From Devosia pacifica (GTDB taxonomy: Bacteria; Pseudomonadota; Alphaproteobacteria; Rhizobiales; Devosiaceae), in contig NZ_BMZE01000003.1 of the NCBI RefSeq assembly GCF_014652635.1, forward strand, positions 563,268-627,267: a stretch of 64,000 nucleotides of DNA, read 5' to 3'. A model generated the notes under the pieces. It worked only from the letters and a program-made list of their open reading frames with translations. It was not told the origin of the DNA and did no database searches. Positions 63,845 to 64,000 of the stretch are shown piece after piece. Position 1 is the first letter of the stretch. Each line of letters opens with the position of its first letter. Made by a program: the position numbers and the translations under genes.

Positions 63845-64000
63845 ATGAGTGAGCTGAACTACAACCATCTGCGCTATTTCTGGGCCGTCGCGCACGAGGG
63901 AAACCTCACCCGCACCGCTTCGCGGCTGAACATCACGCAATCGGCTCTGTCGGTTCAGATCAAGAAACTCGAGGAACGCCTGGGACACGCGCTCTTCGAA
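63845..64000 (+). CDS. LysR-family regulator (NhaR-like), C-terminus outside window
   Basis: The first 52 residues (MSELNYNHLRYFWAVAHEG...) form the LysR helix-turn-helix with LTRTASRLNITQSALSVQI, in the style of NhaR-like regulators. The frame is open to the window end, so the effector domain is missing. It is divergent from dabB and probably controls dabAB. There is no ribosome site before the ATG and a TATAAT ends nine bases upstream. Confidence 0.88.
   Translation, partial: MSELNYNHLRYFWAVAHEGNLTRTASRLNITQSALSVQIKKLEERLGHALFE

Noticed and set aside
1..64000. CRISPR arrays, insertion sequences, prophage genes, tRNA or rRNA
   Set aside because: No regular repeat-spacer pattern, transposase or integrase motif, cloverleaf or rRNA segment was seen on reading either strand.

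Overview
The window is GC-rich chromosomal DNA with dense genes, many ATGA/GTGA translational overlaps and several ABC importers with their own regulators. Protein style (DabAB, fused DppDF-type ATPase, YbbA/YbbP-TesA, MASE1-CHASE kinase, many periplasmic-binding-protein importers) points to a heterotrophic alphaproteobacterium, most likely Hyphomicrobiales. That is an inference from gene content; no rRNA or tRNA gene was seen to anchor it.

Layout. 1-6.0 kb: a truncated LysR regulator divergent from two aldo/keto reductases and a NAD-epimerase, then a NitT/TauT-type importer. 6.1-9.6 kb: phosphoketolase and acetate kinase, overlapping at GTGA. 9.8-14.5 kb: a phosphorelay set (receiver plus GGDEF-like protein, large MASE1-CHASE-PAS hybrid kinase, stand-alone receiver, Hpt protein). 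14.9-16.6 kb: L-idonate-type dehydrogenase and a DUF998-like membrane protein.

16.8-32.5 kb: the most unusual region. It is a catabolic locus with a sugar-type ABC importer, two histidinol-dehydrogenase-like enzymes, an SDR, a LacI regulator, a bicupin, a MetE/epoxyalkane-CoM-transferase-like enzyme, an alpha/beta hydrolase, an RraA-like aldolase, an amidase with an AtzG-like small partner, and a duplicated SnoaL-like protein. Three copies of a CG-centred 20-bp palindrome lie before the lone hisD-like gene, the importer operon and the SnoaL-like gene, so these units look like one LacI regulon. The substrate cannot be read from the sequence.

32.7-42.1 kb: TesA-like esterase divergent from a YbbA/YbbP-type exporter, a broken PHP-domain gene, an endonuclease/phosphatase-fold protein, cytochrome b561, then a three-gene membrane-lipid module (CDP-alcohol phosphatidyltransferase, membrane sulfatase-fold enzyme, YbhN/AglD-like protein). 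42.1-46.4 kb: a second sugar-type importer. 46.7-59.7 kb: a peptide/amino-acid locus (Dpp-type importer, FAD oxidase, aminotransferase, GntR regulator, RidA-like protein) divergent from an amidohydrolase and an S9 peptidase; two identical TTTGATCAAA palindromes lie in the divergent gap. 59.7-64 kb: dabA-dabB, the bicarbonate-accumulation pair, divergent from a LysR gene cut by the window end.

No CRISPR array, insertion sequence, prophage, tRNA or rRNA was recognised.
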